DNA of 64,000 bases, from assembly GCA_044361535.1 (NCBI GenBank), contig JBIKIQ010000011.1, positions 1 to 64,000 on the forward strand, given 5' to 3'. This stretch comes from UBA952 sp044361535. Its GTDB lineage: Bacteria; Bacteroidota; Bacteroidia; Flavobacteriales_D; Crocinitomicaceae. Positions within the stretch are counted from its first letter, which is position 1; the number at the start of each line of letters is the position of its first letter. The translations under genes were made by a program, and so were the position numbers. Below are positions 8,794-18,184 of this stretch, piece after piece. The notes under the pieces were generated by a model. That model worked only from the letters and a program-made list of their open reading frames with translations, ran no database searches and was not told the origin of the DNA.

Positions 8794-10040
8794 ACAGAAA
8801 TGAAGTACCGGCCCTCAAACAAATAGAACAAATTTCTATTGTTGCTCCTCAAATTAGAAGCAGATTTCCAATTCCCTTTTATTTCATGAATGAGGTTCCT
8901 AATGCCACATCTCGAATAGAACTTTATTTTGATGCTGGAACAATAAATGGAAAAATAGGCCTTGCATCTGCAGTGAGTGGACTCTTACTATCGGGGACAG
9001 ATAAATTAAATTCAACACAAATCCATACGGAATTAGATAATTTAGGAGCGTATACTGATGTTTCAATCGGCCATGAATCTGTCATTGTTACACTTTATGG
9101 ATTAAAAGAAAAATTACCTGAAATAACGGCCTTGTTTATTCAAAGCCTTACCAACGCTGATTTTAAACAAAAAGAAATTGATGAACTCATTGCGGATAGG
9201 AAACAAAAACTGAAAATTAATTTTGAAAAAGTGAGTTTTCTTGCTCAACGAGAATTCTCCAAAAACCTTTTCGTAAATAGTTCTTATGGACGGATGATAG
9301 AGGAACAAGATTACGATCATTTATCACGTCAAGAAATTATTGATTTTCACAAGAACCAATATTTATCCGGACTGTATAATGTGGTTTTGATAGGTGCTTT
9401 TTCTGATTCGGAAGTTGCGAAATTTGAAGATCTGCTTGGGCCCCTGTGTATTTCTGAACAACCCAGATTTACAGAAATATTGTCTAATAAAGTAGGAACT
9501 TTTCCGGTTTCAAAGGAAGGAGCCTTGCAAGCCTCAATTCGGTTGGGCAGAATCTTGTTTACAAGAAAACATGCTGACTATATTCCATTTACGATATTGA
9601 ACACCGTTTTGGGCGAATATTTCGGAAGTCGATTGATGAGTAATCTACGTGAGGATAAGGGGTATACATACGGAGTTAACTCTATGGTTTCTGAATATCA
9701 AAATACAGGCTATTTTCTCATTGCAACAGATGTAGCAGCTGAGCACAGGGACTCTGCATTGAGAGAAATTCGTAATGAAATGGAAAAATTGCAAACTGAA
9801 TTGATAGAGCACCATGAATTGGAATTAGTAAAGAATTATTTACTCGGTCAATTGTTAAAAAGTGCCGATGGGCCCTATGCAATGACGGATTTATGTGTTC
9901 ATCTCAAAAATTATGGCTTAGAGGCAGATTATTACAACAGATACATACAAGAACTAACTGACATCACCTCCGAGAAACTACAAGAGTGCGCAAAAAAATA
10001 CTTAAATTGGAGTGATATGACCATTGTTACAGCTGGGTAG
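8790..10040 (+). CDS. M16-family peptidase, inactive partner subunit
   Basis: About 416 residues from the ATG encoding MNRNEVPALKQ, which overlaps the preceding stop as ATGA; an upstream TTG would add 11 residues. The M16 fold is clear, but the HxxEH zinc motif is missing: the equivalent region reads ASAVSGLLLSGTDKLNS. The substrate-binding Arg/Tyr signature SRLMSNLREDKGYTYGV, typical of the non-catalytic half, is present. The overlapping arrangement with a catalytic M16 gene indicates an obligate heterodimer. The peptide substrate is unknown. Confidence 0.9.
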   Translation: MNRNEVPALKQIEQISIVAPQIRSRFPIPFYFMNEVPNATSRIELYFDAGTINGKIGLASAVSGLLLSGTDKLNSTQIHTELDNLGAYTDVSIGHESVIVTLYGLKEKLPEITALFIQSLTNADFKQKEIDELIADRKQKLKINFEKVSFLAQREFSKNLFVNSSYGRMIEEQDYDHLSRQEIIDFHKNQYLSGLYNVVLIGAFSDSEVAKFEDLLGPLCISEQPRFTEILSNKVGTFPVSKEGALQASIRLGRILFTRKHADYIPFTILNTVLGEYFGSRLMSNLREDKGYTYGVNSMVSEYQNTGYFLIATDVAAEHRDSALREIRNEMEKLQTELIEHHELELVKNYLLGQLLKSADGPYAMTDLCVHLKNYGLEADYYNRYIQELTDITSEKLQECAKKYLNWSDMTIVTAG

Positions 10041-10100
10041 CAACTTTAAAAACGATTTTTCGTTTAATACTAGATGAGATTTCAATTCGTTATTTAATAC

Positions 10101-13100
10101 ATGAGATACATTGTAATATTAATTCTCTTGATTGGTTTTACCAATGAAATAAAAGCATCCCATGCTATGGGTGGAGAATTAACCTACAAATGTGTTGGCG
10201 GTAATTCCTTTGTTTTTGAGTTGGCGTTTTATAGAGATTGCAATGGGGCAGAGGTAAATATTGTTTCTGAAAATCTCAGAGTATGGAATCATCCAACTCT
10301 TACTACTATCAATTTGCCTTTTGTTAATCGCCAAGATGTATCACCCTATTGCAATGCTCTTCCGGGATTTGCTAGTCAATTGGAATGTGGTATTGGTAGT
10401 GCAGGGGGAAATGGGGTAGGTGCAATTGAACGTGTAATCTACCGTAGCCTTCCGATTGCTTTAGACGGCATACCACCACCAGAAGGTTGGATTTTTACCT
10501 ACGAGAATTACTCGCGAAGCATGTCACTTACAAATATCAGCAATCCTTCAACGTATGGAATTACTATAGCGGCAAAAATGTATGCTATTCCAGGCGCAAC
10601 AGGAACAGGTTGTTCGGATTCTTCTCCCCAATTCTTGCAAGAACCTTATTTTGTAAGTTGCACGGGTAATCCCTATCAGTACAATATGAATGCGGTTGAT
10701 CCCGATTTAGATTCTGTTTACTTCGACTTTGGAATTCCTTACAACCATTTTCCAGGTTCCCCATACGATCCGCCAACAACTCCTAACCCTGTTCAATTTG
10801 AATCTGGGTTTTCATACCTCAACCCAACTCCCGATGCAACTTTAAATCCTTCGAATATTCCAGCCACTGTCGATCCACTGACGGGTGAGCTAACGTTCAC
10901 TTCTTTTACCTCAGGTAATTATTTGGTGAAAATTAGGGCGCGCTCCTACCGTCAAGGGGTTCTGATTTCTGAGGTAGAGCGTGAAATGCAAATTGTGATA
11001 CTGCCTTGTTCTTCTTCTAATAATTCACCCAATATTACCCCTCCATTTTCAGGTTCATTTTCAACCACAGTAAATGCAGGAGATTTGATATCTTTTTCAC
11101 TTAATGCCACCGATAATGAATTTCTACAGGATGGAATAACACCCCAAAAATTGTATTTAACGGCATCCGGACCTATGTTTGGAACAGGATTGACACTCGC
11201 TACTGGTTGCGATATCGTGCCTTGTGCTACGCTTAATTCATCAGCTCCGATAATAGGAACACAACAAGTTTCGGCAAATTTCAATTGGCAAACTACATGT
11301 GATCACCTTATTAACCAATACGGAATTGTTTCCGATGTTATTCCCTACAATTTCGTATTCAAAGTGCAAGATGATTATTGTCCAGTGCCAAAGGTGAGTT
11401 ATGTTACTGTAACCATTTTTGTGGTAAATCCCGGGGTAATTCAAGCTACTCAAATTAATTGCATAGAAACGCTGACGAATGGAGACATAACCCTTAATTG
11501 GAATCAAGTAGCCAATCCAGAAAATTCCTTTGTTGAATACCAACTTCATTCTCTTGAGGATGGACAAATAACTGCTTTTTCAGATATTACCACTACCACA
11601 CATACCTTTCCATCAGGAGGTGTCGCAAAAAACTACTTCATTTCAGTAAAAAGTGGATGTAATGGAAATGTGCTCAAAAATTCAGATACGGTTGCCAATA
11701 TTTTCTTGAATGTTGTTAATCCGAATAATGGTACGGCAATTCTTCAATGGAACAAGCCAAGAGCCATTCAAGCCAACCACTACGGTGATTATTACCACAT
11801 TTACCGTGAGTATCCTGTTGGGAATTTTACATTAATTGATAGCACACAATACAACACCACGATTTATAAAGACACAATCGATATTTGCGATGCCTTTATT
11901 TCCTATGAAGTGGTTCTACCTGCTTCCATCTGCGACTTTAATTCAAATATTGCTGGCGATAATTTTCAGGATATGCTTACACCTAATATTCCAACAATCC
12001 TATCAGCTGGAATTGATACCATGACCAATGAAATTTTACTAAGTTGGAATGTTAATCCACAACCTGACACCTACGGGTACGTCATTTATACCTTTGATGA
12101 ATCTGGATTTTTAGTTGAATTAGATACGGTGTGGGGCAGAACCAATAACAGTTATTCCTATTTCACTGATTTAAGTCAAGGTCCTTTTTCCTATTCGGTG
12201 GCAGCATTTGACTCTTGTTTTACCTCTGCCGTACCGGTTACTTACCAAACCTCCGCAAAAAGCCCCATTCAAACTACCGTTAAATTGAGTTCAAAAGTAT
12301 TCATGTGCGAACAAAAGGTTCAATTGAATTGGACAAAATACAGAGGTCAAACCGTTCAAGAATATCGTGTTTTTCAAAAATACAACGAGGAATGGACGCA
12401 AGTTGCAATTACCACCGATACATTGATTGAAATTCCTGTTGTTGGTGGAGAAACTTATTGTTTTGCTATTCAGGCGGTGTTTGCAAGTGGTAATAAAGCT
12501 TTTTCAGACCTAAATTGCTTTGTTGTTCCTATGCCGCAGCAGCCTTCTTTTCATTATTTTAAACTTGCCACAATTGAAAATCAAAAAGTAGAGTTGTATG
12601 ATTATATTGACCAATCTGTAGGAGTGCAGGAAATCATTTTTCAACGGATGAACTACACAAATGCCTACGAAGAAATAGGACGTGTACCTGCCAATTCAAA
12701 CACGACCTTCTTTTTAGATACTATGGCTGATGTGAATGAAAAGCCTTGGCAATATCGCGCCAGATATACAGATAGTTGTGGAAGCGTAGGGGAACCATCA
12801 AATTTTGTTAAAACCATTTTTGTAACTGGCGTAGCCGACGAGATTCGTATGATTAACAACATTCAATGGAATCCCTATGAAGGATTTGATGGGTCAATCA
12901 TTGAATACAGAATTTATCGGGGGCCAAATGGAATATTTGATCCGAATCCTATTGCAGTTGTTTCAAGCACTCAGCTTTATTATGAAGATGAGGTAAGTGC
13001 CATTAACTTTAATGGAGAAATTTGCTACAGAGTGGAAGCGGTAGAAGCCTTAAATTTCTACAATTTTGCTGAAATAAGTCATTCAAACGATTATTGTTTT

Positions 13101-13394
13101 GTTTACAAACCACTTATCTATATTCCAAATACGTTCACGCCAGACGGAGATAATCTCAATGATTACTTCTTTCCTGTTCTAACAAATATAGAACCGATAA
13201 ACTACAATTTAAGTATCTTCAATCGTTGGGGACAAGTAATTTTTGAAAGCACAAAGCCCGAGATAGGGTGGGATGGTAAAATTCAAAGCTCAGGACTAGA
13301 TGCAACAAACGATACATTTCTATATCAAGTGCAAGTGAATGATGCAAATGGTGTTCAAATCTCTAAACGTGGTTTTGTTTCGTTAATTCGTTAA
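10101..13394 (+). CDS. Large secreted protein with T9SS type B (gliding-motility-type) C-terminal domain
   Basis: A 1097-residue protein with a signal peptide (MRYIVILILLIGF...KA). The mature start SHAMGGELTYKCVGG and FYRDCNG form a conserved N-terminal module seen in many Bacteroidota surface proteins. The middle (about 450-1000) holds several fibronectin III-like segments, for example ALQWNKP and EYRIYRG. The end is a type B sorting domain from about residue 1007: IYIPNTFTPDGDNLNDYF, then FNRWGQVIFES and GWDGK. It should be exported by T9SS and held at or released from the surface; an adhesive role is an inference. The gene is 60 bases downstream of the M16 pair. Confidence 0.85.
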   Translation: MRYIVILILLIGFTNEIKASHAMGGELTYKCVGGNSFVFELAFYRDCNGAEVNIVSENLRVWNHPTLTTINLPFVNRQDVSPYCNALPGFASQLECGIGSAGGNGVGAIERVIYRSLPIALDGIPPPEGWIFTYENYSRSMSLTNISNPSTYGITIAAKMYAIPGATGTGCSDSSPQFLQEPYFVSCTGNPYQYNMNAVDPDLDSVYFDFGIPYNHFPGSPYDPPTTPNPVQFESGFSYLNPTPDATLNPSNIPATVDPLTGELTFTSFTSGNYLVKIRARSYRQGVLISEVEREMQIVILPCSSSNNSPNITPPFSGSFSTTVNAGDLISFSLNATDNEFLQDGITPQKLYLTASGPMFGTGLTLATGCDIVPCATLNSSAPIIGTQQVSANFNWQTTCDHLINQYGIVSDVIPYNFVFKVQDDYCPVPKVSYVTVTIFVVNPGVIQATQINCIETLTNGDITLNWNQVANPENSFVEYQLHSLEDGQITAFSDITTTTHTFPSGGVAKNYFISVKSGCNGNVLKNSDTVANIFLNVVNPNNGTAILQWNKPRAIQANHYGDYYHIYREYPVGNFTLIDSTQYNTTIYKDTIDICDAFISYEVVLPASICDFNSNIAGDNFQDMLTPNIPTILSAGIDTMTNEILLSWNVNPQPDTYGYVIYTFDESGFLVELDTVWGRTNNSYSYFTDLSQGPFSYSVAAFDSCFTSAVPVTYQTSAKSPIQTTVKLSSKVFMCEQKVQLNWTKYRGQTVQEYRVFQKYNEEWTQVAITTDTLIEIPVVGGETYCFAIQAVFASGNKAFSDLNCFVVPMPQQPSFHYFKLATIENQKVELYDYIDQSVGVQEIIFQRMNYTNAYEEIGRVPANSNTTFFLDTMADVNEKPWQYRARYTDSCGSVGEPSNFVKTIFVTGVADEIRMINNIQWNPYEGFDGSIIEYRIYRGPNGIFDPNPIAVVSSTQLYYEDEVSAINFNGEICYRVEAVEALNFYNFAEISHSNDYCFVYKPLIYIPNTFTPDGDNLNDYFFPVLTNIEPINYNLSIFNRWGQVIFESTKPEIGWDGKIQSSGLDATNDTFLYQVQVNDANGVQISKRGFVSLIR

Positions 13395-13451
13395 ATATAT
13401 TTGGAAATAAAAAAGTTATTTGTTAAGTTTGTTAATTACAAAACTCGAATT

Positions 13452-14201
13452 ATGAAAAGTCTACTATACGTTTTATTGTTTTTAGGTGGTGTTACTGCAT
13501 TCGCACAAGATGGAATTGTAATTACTTTTGAAGGCCAGACCACTGATATTTCAGGTGGAACACACACAATGACTGCACCAAGTAATCAAGTTTTTGATGT
13601 CCCTTTTCATGTTGAAAACAATACGGGACAATCGCGTCAATGGATTGTAACACGTTACAAAATAAATGTACCTAATGGCTGGGCAGATGGTCTTTGCTGG
13701 GGTCATGGAACAGATATTTTTGGTGGTACATGCTTTTCTTCAACTCAGATGAATGCAAATCCGTGGTCGACTCCTGCATCTCAATCAGTGGTATTTACAA
13801 TTAATGATGGTGAATACGGAAAGTTGAAGCCTCAAATTAATCCAGATGACGTTACAAGTGGTCAAGCGCATTATAGATACTACATCTCTGAACAAGGTAC
13901 GGGATATTCTGATTCAGTTGATTTAATCGTTGATTTTACAGCGTCTATCAAGCCTGTTAAAGAGGATGTAACAATTTCCATCGTGCCTAACCCGGCTTCA
14001 GATTATATTTCAATAACTGCAACTGGAATGGATAACGCATCTCTTAAAATGGTTGACGTTCTTGGAAATATCGTGTACAGAGACATAATGTCTAATTCTA
14101 AAACAATCGTAACATCAAACTTCAAAACAGGAGTATATTTTGTTACTTTGGAACAACAAGGAATTAAACCTGTAAGTCGAAAAATCATTATTCGCCACTA
14201 A
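13452..14201 (+). CDS. Secreted protein with T9SS type A sorting domain
   Basis: The start is set at the ATG of MKSLLYVLLFLGGVTAFAQ, a textbook signal peptide; the open frame continues upstream only to a TTG. The product has 249 residues. The body (about 20-170) contains HVENNTGQSRQWIVTR and a Trp/Cys-rich stretch GWADGLCWGHGTD and looks like a beta-sandwich; I do not recognise the family. From about residue 175 a type A sorting domain follows (SIVPNPASDYISI, MVDVLGNIVY, FKTGVYFVTLE). It lies 57 bases after the type B protein gene and may share its transcript. Confidence 0.8.
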   Translation: MKSLLYVLLFLGGVTAFAQDGIVITFEGQTTDISGGTHTMTAPSNQVFDVPFHVENNTGQSRQWIVTRYKINVPNGWADGLCWGHGTDIFGGTCFSSTQMNANPWSTPASQSVVFTINDGEYGKLKPQINPDDVTSGQAHYRYYISEQGTGYSDSVDLIVDFTASIKPVKEDVTISIVPNPASDYISITATGMDNASLKMVDVLGNIVYRDIMSNSKTIVTSNFKTGVYFVTLEQQGIKPVSRKIIIRH

Positions 14202-14260
14202 TCTTTTGATTTTCTTTCTTTTACTTGTTCTATTTTGTAGGACATTTAACGAGGTTTTTT

Positions 14261-14268
14261 TACCTTTG
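14261..14268 (+). promoter_or_regulatory. Putative -7 box of the icd promoter
   Basis: TACCTTTG fits TAnnTTTG and ends 24 bases before the icd start. A TTTG at 14234-14237 could be the -33 box, but the 23-base gap is longer than the usual 19-21. Confidence 0.6.
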
Positions 14269-14292
14269 CAGTCAAAATTAATTTCTTATTAG

Positions 14293-15522
14293 ATGACAAA
14301 AGTAAAAGTAGCAAACCCTGTAGTTGAATTGGATGGAGATGAAATGACCCGCATCATTTGGAAAAACATCAAAGACAAGTTGATTTTACCTTACCTAGAT
14401 TTAGATATCAAGTATTATGATTTGGGGATTGAAAAACGAGATGAAACTAATGATCAAATAACAGTTGATGCTGCTGAAGCGATCAAGAAATACCAAGTAG
14501 GAATCAAATGCGCAACCATCACTCCAGATGAAGCACGGGTAAAAGAATTCAACTTAAAATCCATGTGGAAATCACCAAATGGAACTATCAGAAATATTCT
14601 AGATGGCACTGTTTTTAGAGAGCCTATCGTTATGCAAAATGTACCTCGTTTGGTAACCAACTGGACAGCACCCATAATTGTTGGTCGTCACGCTTTTGGA
14701 GATCAGTACAGAGCAACGGATGCAGTATTTAAAGGAAAAGGAAAATTAACAATGACTTTTACACCCGAAGATGGGGGAGAGGTGCAGTCTTTTGACGTAT
14801 ATAATTTTAAAGGGGATGGTGTTGGTATGGCGATGTATAATACGGACGAATCCATTCGTGGTTTTGCTTACAGTTGCTTCAATATGGCACTTTCTAAAAA
14901 ATGGCCACTTTACCTTTCAACAAAAAATACAATTCTTAAAAAATACGATGGTCGGTTCAAAGATATTTTCGAAGAAATCTATCAAGCTGAATTTAAATCG
15001 AAATTTGAAGCTGCAGGTATTGTTTACGAACATCGATTAATTGATGACATGGTAGCGTCAGCCTTAAAATGGAATGGAAATTTTGTTTGGGCTTGTAAAA
15101 ACTACGATGGTGATGTGCAATCAGATACTGTCGCTCAAGGATTTGGCTCTTTGGGATTGATGACATCTGTATTAATTACACCCAATGGACAAGTAATGGA
15201 GTCGGAAGCTGCTCACGGAACAGTTACACGTCATTACAGAGAGTATCAAGCGGGTAAAAAGACCTCTACAAACCCAATAGCATCGATTTTTGCATGGACA
15301 AGAGGTTTGGCTTTTAGAGGGAAACTTGATGGAAATCAAGAACTTATCAATTTCTGTGAAACGCTTGAGAGAGTGTGTATTGAAACCGTGGAATCAGGTA
15401 TAATGACAAAAGATTTAGCTGTATGTATTCATGGCAACAAAGTAAATGCAGGTGAACATTACGTATATACTGAGGAGTTTTTAGACGCCTTGGATAAAGG
15501 CCTTCAGGCAAAAATGAATTAA
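14293..15522 (+). CDS. icd: NADP-dependent isocitrate dehydrogenase
   Basis: A 409-residue enzyme of the eukaryote-like homodimeric IDH class. It oxidises isocitrate to 2-oxoglutarate with NADP+ in the TCA cycle. Visible signatures are VVELDGDEMTRIIWK at the N-terminus, the substrate-binding loop MWKSPNGTIRNILDGTVFREP, the RLIDDMVASALK metal-binding region and EAAHGTVTRHYREYQAG with TNPIASIFAW. Full length and start agree with the family. It has its own promoter box upstream and a strong intrinsic terminator directly after the stop, so it is probably monocistronic. Confidence 0.97.
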   Translation: MTKVKVANPVVELDGDEMTRIIWKNIKDKLILPYLDLDIKYYDLGIEKRDETNDQITVDAAEAIKKYQVGIKCATITPDEARVKEFNLKSMWKSPNGTIRNILDGTVFREPIVMQNVPRLVTNWTAPIIVGRHAFGDQYRATDAVFKGKGKLTMTFTPEDGGEVQSFDVYNFKGDGVGMAMYNTDESIRGFAYSCFNMALSKKWPLYLSTKNTILKKYDGRFKDIFEEIYQAEFKSKFEAAGIVYEHRLIDDMVASALKWNGNFVWACKNYDGDVQSDTVAQGFGSLGLMTSVLITPNGQVMESEAAHGTVTRHYREYQAGKKTSTNPIASIFAWTRGLAFRGKLDGNQELINFCETLERVCIETVESGIMTKDLAVCIHGNKVNAGEHYVYTEEFLDALDKGLQAKMN

Positions 15523-15528
15523 CTATTT

Positions 15529-15553
15529 GGGAGCTATAGGCTCCCTTTTTTTT
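15529..15553 (+). terminator. Intrinsic terminator after icd
   Basis: GGGAGC (15529-15534) pairs with GCTCCC (15540-15545) across a 5-base loop, followed by eight T. It starts 7 bases after the icd stop. Confidence 0.9.
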
Positions 15554-15564
15554 GCGATTTGATT

Positions 15565-16977
15565 ATGGAACCTTGCATGCGTATTAGTCATTCTGCCTTT
15601 GCATTACTTCTGCTTAGTTCGTTTTTATTTTCCGCTTGTAAATCAATCGATCCCTTGCCACCGCAAGATTTAATTATTGAGCCAACAATTCCTAAGTCCA
15701 AGCCGTCAACGATTAATATTCCAATCGAGTTAAACCTTGACAATTATTTTAAAGAAGCAGATAAATCTATCCCCAAAAAATTTAGTGGTGGAGAAAGTAC
15801 ATGCGAAGGATTGAGCTACAAGTATGAATTGAATCGTGATGCTATTAAATTCAACACATTTTCTTCTGGAATAGAATACGCAACATCGGTAAATTATAAT
15901 TTAGACCTATCCTATTGTCCAAAATGTACGGATATTTTCAATGAAAAGGGAAATTGCATCGTTCCGCGATTTTTTGGTTCTTGTGGAATAAATGAGCCAC
16001 TAAAGCGGGCCGATATTTCTTTTTCATCAGCGATTGAGCTTTTAGCATCTTACAAGTTAAAATCTACAACAACTTTGAAAAGTCTGACGCTTGTAGATCC
16101 TTGTAAAATAACCCTTGTAAATTATGACATTACCGCACTTTTAGACAAAGAAATTCGCAAAGAGGCAAAATCAATTGAAGCCGAAATTGATAAAGAAATT
16201 AATGCGATTGATATTAAATCATCCTGTGTTTCAGCTTGGAATCAATTGCAAAAGGAAATTCCTATTGAAAATTACGGTTACCTTCAATTAGCCCCCTCCT
16301 CAATCGCTGTGAGTAAATTCAACTATGATAAAAACAAAATAAACTTTAGTCTTGGAATTGAACTTTTTCCAACCCTAACATCCGAAAAGACAAATCTGAA
16401 AGCAAAGCCTCTTCCCAATCTAACCGAGTGGAAGAAAAAAGAGGGTTTTGAAATGAATGTTGATCTTGCTATTTCTTATGATTCACTAACATCTTGGATT
16501 GGAAAATCGTTAAACAAAACGGAATTCATCGTGAAAAATCGGAACGTAATCATTGATTCCATAAAATTTATTGGGGCAGATGGTAAGCGTATGTTGGTTG
16601 GATTGAATTTTTATGGTTTTCGAAAGGGAAAATTGTTTTTTTCGGTTCAACCCATTTTGGATTCCGAAAAACAAACCATTAAATTAGTTGATATCCAATT
16701 AGATGTTAAAACAAAAGACCTTTTGCTAAAGACAGCGAAATGGTTGTTGAATGATCAAATCAGCAAAAAGATTGAGGAAAAGTCCATTTTTGAACTCAAG
16801 CCTTATTTATCAGATGCGAAAAAAGAAATAGCTTCCTCACTGAATCAAGAGTTAGAAAAAAATGTACATTTGATTGGAGAAGTTGATAAACTGCAATTAA
16901 ATGAGTTTTATCCACTTAAAAACAAATTATTTTTACGATCAACAATAATTGGAAAACTGAAACTAAAAATTGATTAA
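15565..16977 (+). CDS. DUF4403-family lipoprotein
   Basis: About 470 residues from the ATG of MEPCMRIS; the ATG at 15577 (MRISHSAFALLLL) is equally plausible and no ribosome-binding site decides. The signal ends in a lipobox, SSFLFSAC, so the cysteine is likely lipidated and the protein envelope-anchored. The body matches the layout of DUF4403 proteins (two repeated lipid-binding/BPI-like halves); it has a cysteine cluster (SYCPKC, GNCIVPRFFGSCG) around residues 120-150. The function of the family is unknown. The OmpA gene follows immediately, so envelope work in common is possible. Confidence 0.75.
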   Translation: MEPCMRISHSAFALLLLSSFLFSACKSIDPLPPQDLIIEPTIPKSKPSTINIPIELNLDNYFKEADKSIPKKFSGGESTCEGLSYKYELNRDAIKFNTFSSGIEYATSVNYNLDLSYCPKCTDIFNEKGNCIVPRFFGSCGINEPLKRADISFSSAIELLASYKLKSTTTLKSLTLVDPCKITLVNYDITALLDKEIRKEAKSIEAEIDKEINAIDIKSSCVSAWNQLQKEIPIENYGYLQLAPSSIAVSKFNYDKNKINFSLGIELFPTLTSEKTNLKAKPLPNLTEWKKKEGFEMNVDLAISYDSLTSWIGKSLNKTEFIVKNRNVIIDSIKFIGADGKRMLVGLNFYGFRKGKLFFSVQPILDSEKQTIKLVDIQLDVKTKDLLLKTAKWLLNDQISKKIEEKSIFELKPYLSDAKKEIASSLNQELEKNVHLIGEVDKLQLNEFYPLKNKLFLRSTIIGKLKLKID

Positions 16978-17008
16978 TCCGTTCACATCTAATGAAACTC
17001 AACGATCA

Positions 17009-18163
17009 ATGAAACACTTTGTTTTTCTCATTTCATTTGTATTCAGTTCCTTCATTTGGACGGCATCGTACGCACAAATTTTTGGAAGAAAACTAATATC
17101 CATATCTGATTGTGCAGGTTCAGTCAACATTATTGAATCTGGAACTTACACACTTCAATTCATCGGAGGGCAGGGAATAGATTTAAAATCCTTTTCCGCG
17201 TATACCAAAGATACGATCTCCAAAAATCTCATTTGGGCCTATTACGAAACAGAAGGCCATGGTACAATTTCACTTTCTATTAAACAGAATTCGATGAGTT
17301 TGTTTTGCTTTGAAACAAACCTGGCCGATCCTTGCAGTGAAGTGAGTAAAGGTGTAGCAACGAAACTTATCTACAAATCGGTTAGTGATACTTCAAGAAA
17401 TTGGACGTTTAATGTTAACGAAAAGAAAATTTATCTTTTTGCTTTTGCTGCCAAAGAGAAATCAACAGAGACACTGAGTTTTGATTTTAATTACATCTTA
17501 AGAGATAAAAATGGCGTTGAAATTAAGGATGAGAAAACGGTTGATTTACGCGAAAAGGAAGCGCCTCTTTACACCTACATTAAAATTCAGAATATCCGAA
17601 CCAAAAAACCGGTAATTGTAAATTTATCTATAACAGGTTCAAAAGACGTTGATGGGTTTTACCAAGCGAGTGATATATATTTAACCTTGAAAAAGGCCAA
17701 TAAATCGCTGATTAAAACCGATATAAAAGGTTATTTTTCGAAGGATGTAGAATACAAGTTTAATCCATCAAAGACTGATACCATTCTTATTGAATTAGAA
17801 CCACTTACCATTGGAGCTATTGCTCAATTTGAGGAAATTGAATTTCAACGAGGAACAAGTACAATTTTGAAAGGATCCGAAAAAAAACTAAAACGATTGG
17901 TTGATTTTATGGCGCTTAATGCTCACATTTCAATTGAAATACAAGGACATGTGAATGATAAGTCCAAAAAGAATAAAAATTCCTCGGTGAGACTCTCAAA
18001 AAAACGTGCAAGGCGTGTGATGAAATACTTAATCCACAACGGAATTCACCCATCACGATTAACATCTGTTGGGTATGGAAATTCTAAGCCTATTTATCCA
18101 GAACCAAAAAAGGCTTTTGAAGAACAAGCCAATCGACGCGTGGAAATTGTTGTTAAACAATGA
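17009..18163 (+). CDS. OmpA-family outer membrane / peptidoglycan-associated protein
   Basis: I start at the ATG of MKHFVFLISFVFSSFIWTASYAQ, a clear signal peptide, giving 384 residues; the open frame extends to a TTG inside the upstream gene. The N-terminal ~270 residues are of unknown fold. From about residue 275 an OmpA-like domain follows (EEIEFQRGTSTILKGSEKKL, SKKRARRVMKYLIHNGI, GYGNSKPIYPEP, NRRVEIVV). The usual GHTD reads GHVND, a change at a residue that often contacts peptidoglycan. It lies close to the DUF4403 lipoprotein gene and is convergent with queA. Confidence 0.82.
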   Translation: MKHFVFLISFVFSSFIWTASYAQIFGRKLISISDCAGSVNIIESGTYTLQFIGGQGIDLKSFSAYTKDTISKNLIWAYYETEGHGTISLSIKQNSMSLFCFETNLADPCSEVSKGVATKLIYKSVSDTSRNWTFNVNEKKIYLFAFAAKEKSTETLSFDFNYILRDKNGVEIKDEKTVDLREKEAPLYTYIKIQNIRTKKPVIVNLSITGSKDVDGFYQASDIYLTLKKANKSLIKTDIKGYFSKDVEYKFNPSKTDTILIELEPLTIGAIAQFEEIEFQRGTSTILKGSEKKLKRLVDFMALNAHISIEIQGHVNDKSKKNKNSSVRLSKKRARRVMKYLIHNGIHPSRLTSVGYGNSKPIYPEPKKAFEEQANRRVEIVVKQ

Positions 18164-18184
18164 CCTATATAAATAGGGTAGGAC

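Noticed and set aside
10050..10065. AAACGA/TCGTTT hairpin after the M16 pair as a terminator
   Set aside because: Short, weak stem and no following T-run.
18164..18178. Small hairpin (CCTAT/ATAGG) between the OmpA gene and queA as a terminator
   Set aside because: Only a 5-base AT-rich stem with no T-run on either strand.
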